Positions 62,187 to 64,000 of a DNA stretch of 64,000 nucleotides are shown one piece after another. How positions within the stretch are numbered: the stretch's first letter is position 1; every line of letters begins with the position of its first letter. A program made the position numbers and the translations under genes. The notes under the pieces are model-generated. The model saw nothing but the letters and a program-made list of their open reading frames with translations, made no database searches and was not told the DNA's origin. Source of the DNA: Clytia hemisphaerica (lineage: Eukaryota > Cnidaria > Hydrozoa > Leptothecata > Clytiidae); assembly GCA_902728285.1 (NCBI GenBank), contig CACVBU010000865.1, positions 95,865 to 159,864 of the forward strand, given 5' to 3'.

Positions 62187-64000
62187 TTACAAAATGCCCT
62201 CTACTAAAGTGAACTAATTTTTTCTTATGCTTTATATCGCCCTTTGAATGCTGTTGTTGTCCACAAACCTTTTTATGTTTTGATTTACTTTTGAAATATT
62301 CTTTTCTATGAGAAATGAAATTGTTTTGTTTTGAAAAGAATTCGAATGTCATTAATAAATACGATCGTTAAATACATTCGAAAACATTTAAAACAAAAGA
62401 AGAGAGAAAAAGGCAAGTCTGGGCAGAAGTTAAAATTACTAATTGTAGATGGGCCTTAAATTTCAAAACAAAGGCTTAATAAAGTCTAAACCAAGCTCTA
62501 TCCGATCTTTTGCAAATGGCGCGAATCCAATAAAACAAATTTGTGGAGCAAGAGACTAAAAGTCATAATTTTAAAACACAAACAAAGCGAAAACGAAAGT
62601 GGTGACACACAGACACACAAAGCACCGCTATTAATATATAGATAAATAACTTTTGCCTTGAATGCACGACCGCTTGCTTGCGCTCACTTCGCTAGGGCCA
62701 ATCTACACGGCGTGGAGCAATTCTAAAGCAAAAATAGGATAGTCCTCCAGCTGCTAGTGAAGATAGGGCTTTCTGTTACATGAAAACATGAAAAAGAAGA
62801 AAACAGAGGCAAGTTCATTTTCCAAGAAAACATGGTTGGTCATGATAATGCATGCAAACTTTTTTATGGACTTTGGTGTAATCTTTGGGTGTTTTAAATA
62901 GTTTTTGATCTTGTAAGACTGCTTTTTATTAATTTCTGTTTTGCTGCCCTGGGTTGGCTAGGAAACGTGGGTTTTCACTTTCATTCTTTAGGGAGAGCAA
63001 CATTGGAGACCAAGCTCTATAATTTTAGAACTTTGTATGTTGAGGTAATTTTGTTTTTTTCTAAAATTTTGAGCTTGGATATCCAGGCTACTTTAGATGA
63101 CACTGGTTTTCTTTTTAGAAAGTATATATAGACTTCAATATGATTTTAAGGCTGGTTTTGGGAAGTTTTATGCGTGGCAAGGTTTTTTTATAGCAAAAAT
63201 CTTGTTTTGTATACAAAATTTGTCCCGTTCGTCACATACTGTATGTACTTAATGGGTCTTTTGTGGGAGTGTTTAATGCAACTGTAAAGTTATTTTTACG
63301 AAATTCAAGGTATTACACTGAACCTGGACCTGGTTTTTTTTGGTTACGAATGTTGATGCTTAAGAAATCAGAAGAAATCAATAGTAATATCAGCCTAATT
63401 GGAGCTGAAAACAAATTCTAATACCTACTTATTAGCTGATATCTCACTAGCATGTGCATGTGCTTGTAACAATGTGAAATTTGGAAATATTGTACAGTGT
63501 AGCTGGAACCTCGATATTCCAGGATTAGAAAAAGCTATACCTAGCAAGCAAAAAGCTCGTACAGTACCCAAAAATTTTAAAAATGTCAAAAAATGATGGT
63601 CTTCAAATCTCTCTAAAACCTATTTTTATGGGAAGCTATGGTATTTTGTAGCAAAAAGCAAAAAAAAATAGAGCTAAACCTCGCTTTAGAAATTTTTTAT
63701 CGCATTTTTTAGGTTTTTGTAAAATCGCAGGCCAAAATAGGAGAAAAAATCATCAAGTTTTGCATTTTCTTCTCATTGACTTCATTTTTAACCCCTACTT
63801 TTAACCATTTTTGAAATCTACATAAAATTTCCGACAATTTGATATATAACATGCATATGTTCCCGAAAAATCAACATAGGCTAAATCTGAGCCTGCTGCT
63901 ACGGTACTGAAAAAACTGCTTTGGAATGATGTCCTTATTACAGGGTTTTTTTCAGGTATAGATTCAAAAAACTAACCAAAAGGCCTCTTTTGCAAGCTGA
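62187..64000. other. Intergenic, no supported gene
   Basis: The only frames are short and low in information. GC-rich 'gcttgcttgcgctcacttcg' near 62672 echoes a phrase near 26752. A 5' or 3' part of a gene beyond the window cannot be excluded. Confidence 0.4.

Overview
The window is eukaryotic and almost certainly from an invertebrate animal. It is AT-rich. The genes are split by GT-AG introns of up to several kilobases, there are no operons or ribosome-binding sites, and much of the sequence is transposable elements. Four host-type protein genes can be supported, all on the minus strand: a dual-OB (DuOB)-like protein (7626-8651), a replication-protein-A-like ssDNA-binding protein in 4 exons (13241-15956), a secreted glycoside hydrolase family 5-like enzyme in 5 exons (28339-39095), and a microsomal cytochrome P450 of clan 2 / CYP17-CYP1 type in 6 exons (44900-50931). 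I cannot name the species.

Two large autonomous elements stand out. A Helentron-type rolling-circle transposon (16451-23194, minus) reads, in order, an N-terminal hydrophobic segment ending in a canonical 2A motif (DVETNPGP), a papain-like protease resembling the herpesvirus tegument/C76 deubiquitinase fold, a block of 23-residue tandem repeats, a zinc-binding DUF6570-like region, the HUH replication endonuclease, a PIF1-type helicase and a C-terminal exonuclease/endonuclease/phosphatase domain. One in-frame stop, inside a 21-bp tandem duplication, splits it into two ORFs. The RPA-like gene begins about 500 bp beyond its 3' end on the same strand and may belong to the same system. The second is a Ty1/copia element (54079-58539) with two 246-bp LTRs that look identical, a 5-bp target duplication (ATATT), an initiator-tRNA-Met type primer site directly after the 5' LTR, and a gag-pol frame that starts inside the 5' LTR and ends inside the 3' LTR. 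It carries one frameshift near the start of RT.

Layout: 1-7.5 kb, intergenic repeats with a CAGTG-ended element and a non-LTR ORF1 fossil; 7.6-8.7 kb, DuOB-like gene; 9.7-12.6 kb, gene and retroelement fragments and a TIR element with a tRNA-like region; 13.2-16 kb, RPA-like gene; 16.4-23.2 kb, Helentron; 23.3-28.3 kb, MITEs and a possible terminal exon; 28.3-39.1 kb, GH5-like gene with repeat-filled introns; 39.1-44.9 kb, MITE-rich spacer; 44.9-52.1 kb, P450 gene and possible 5' UTR exon; 53.9-59.5 kb, interlocked foldback elements hosting the copia element; 59.5-64 kb, minisatellite, a 281-bp-arm inverted repeat and unassigned sequence.

Both the GH5-like and P450 genes are otherwise well preserved but carry one single-base frameshift next to a short A/T run. 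That may mean recent decay or assembly error. Exon boundaries were worked out by hand from splice consensus, phase and family continuity. No database search was run.
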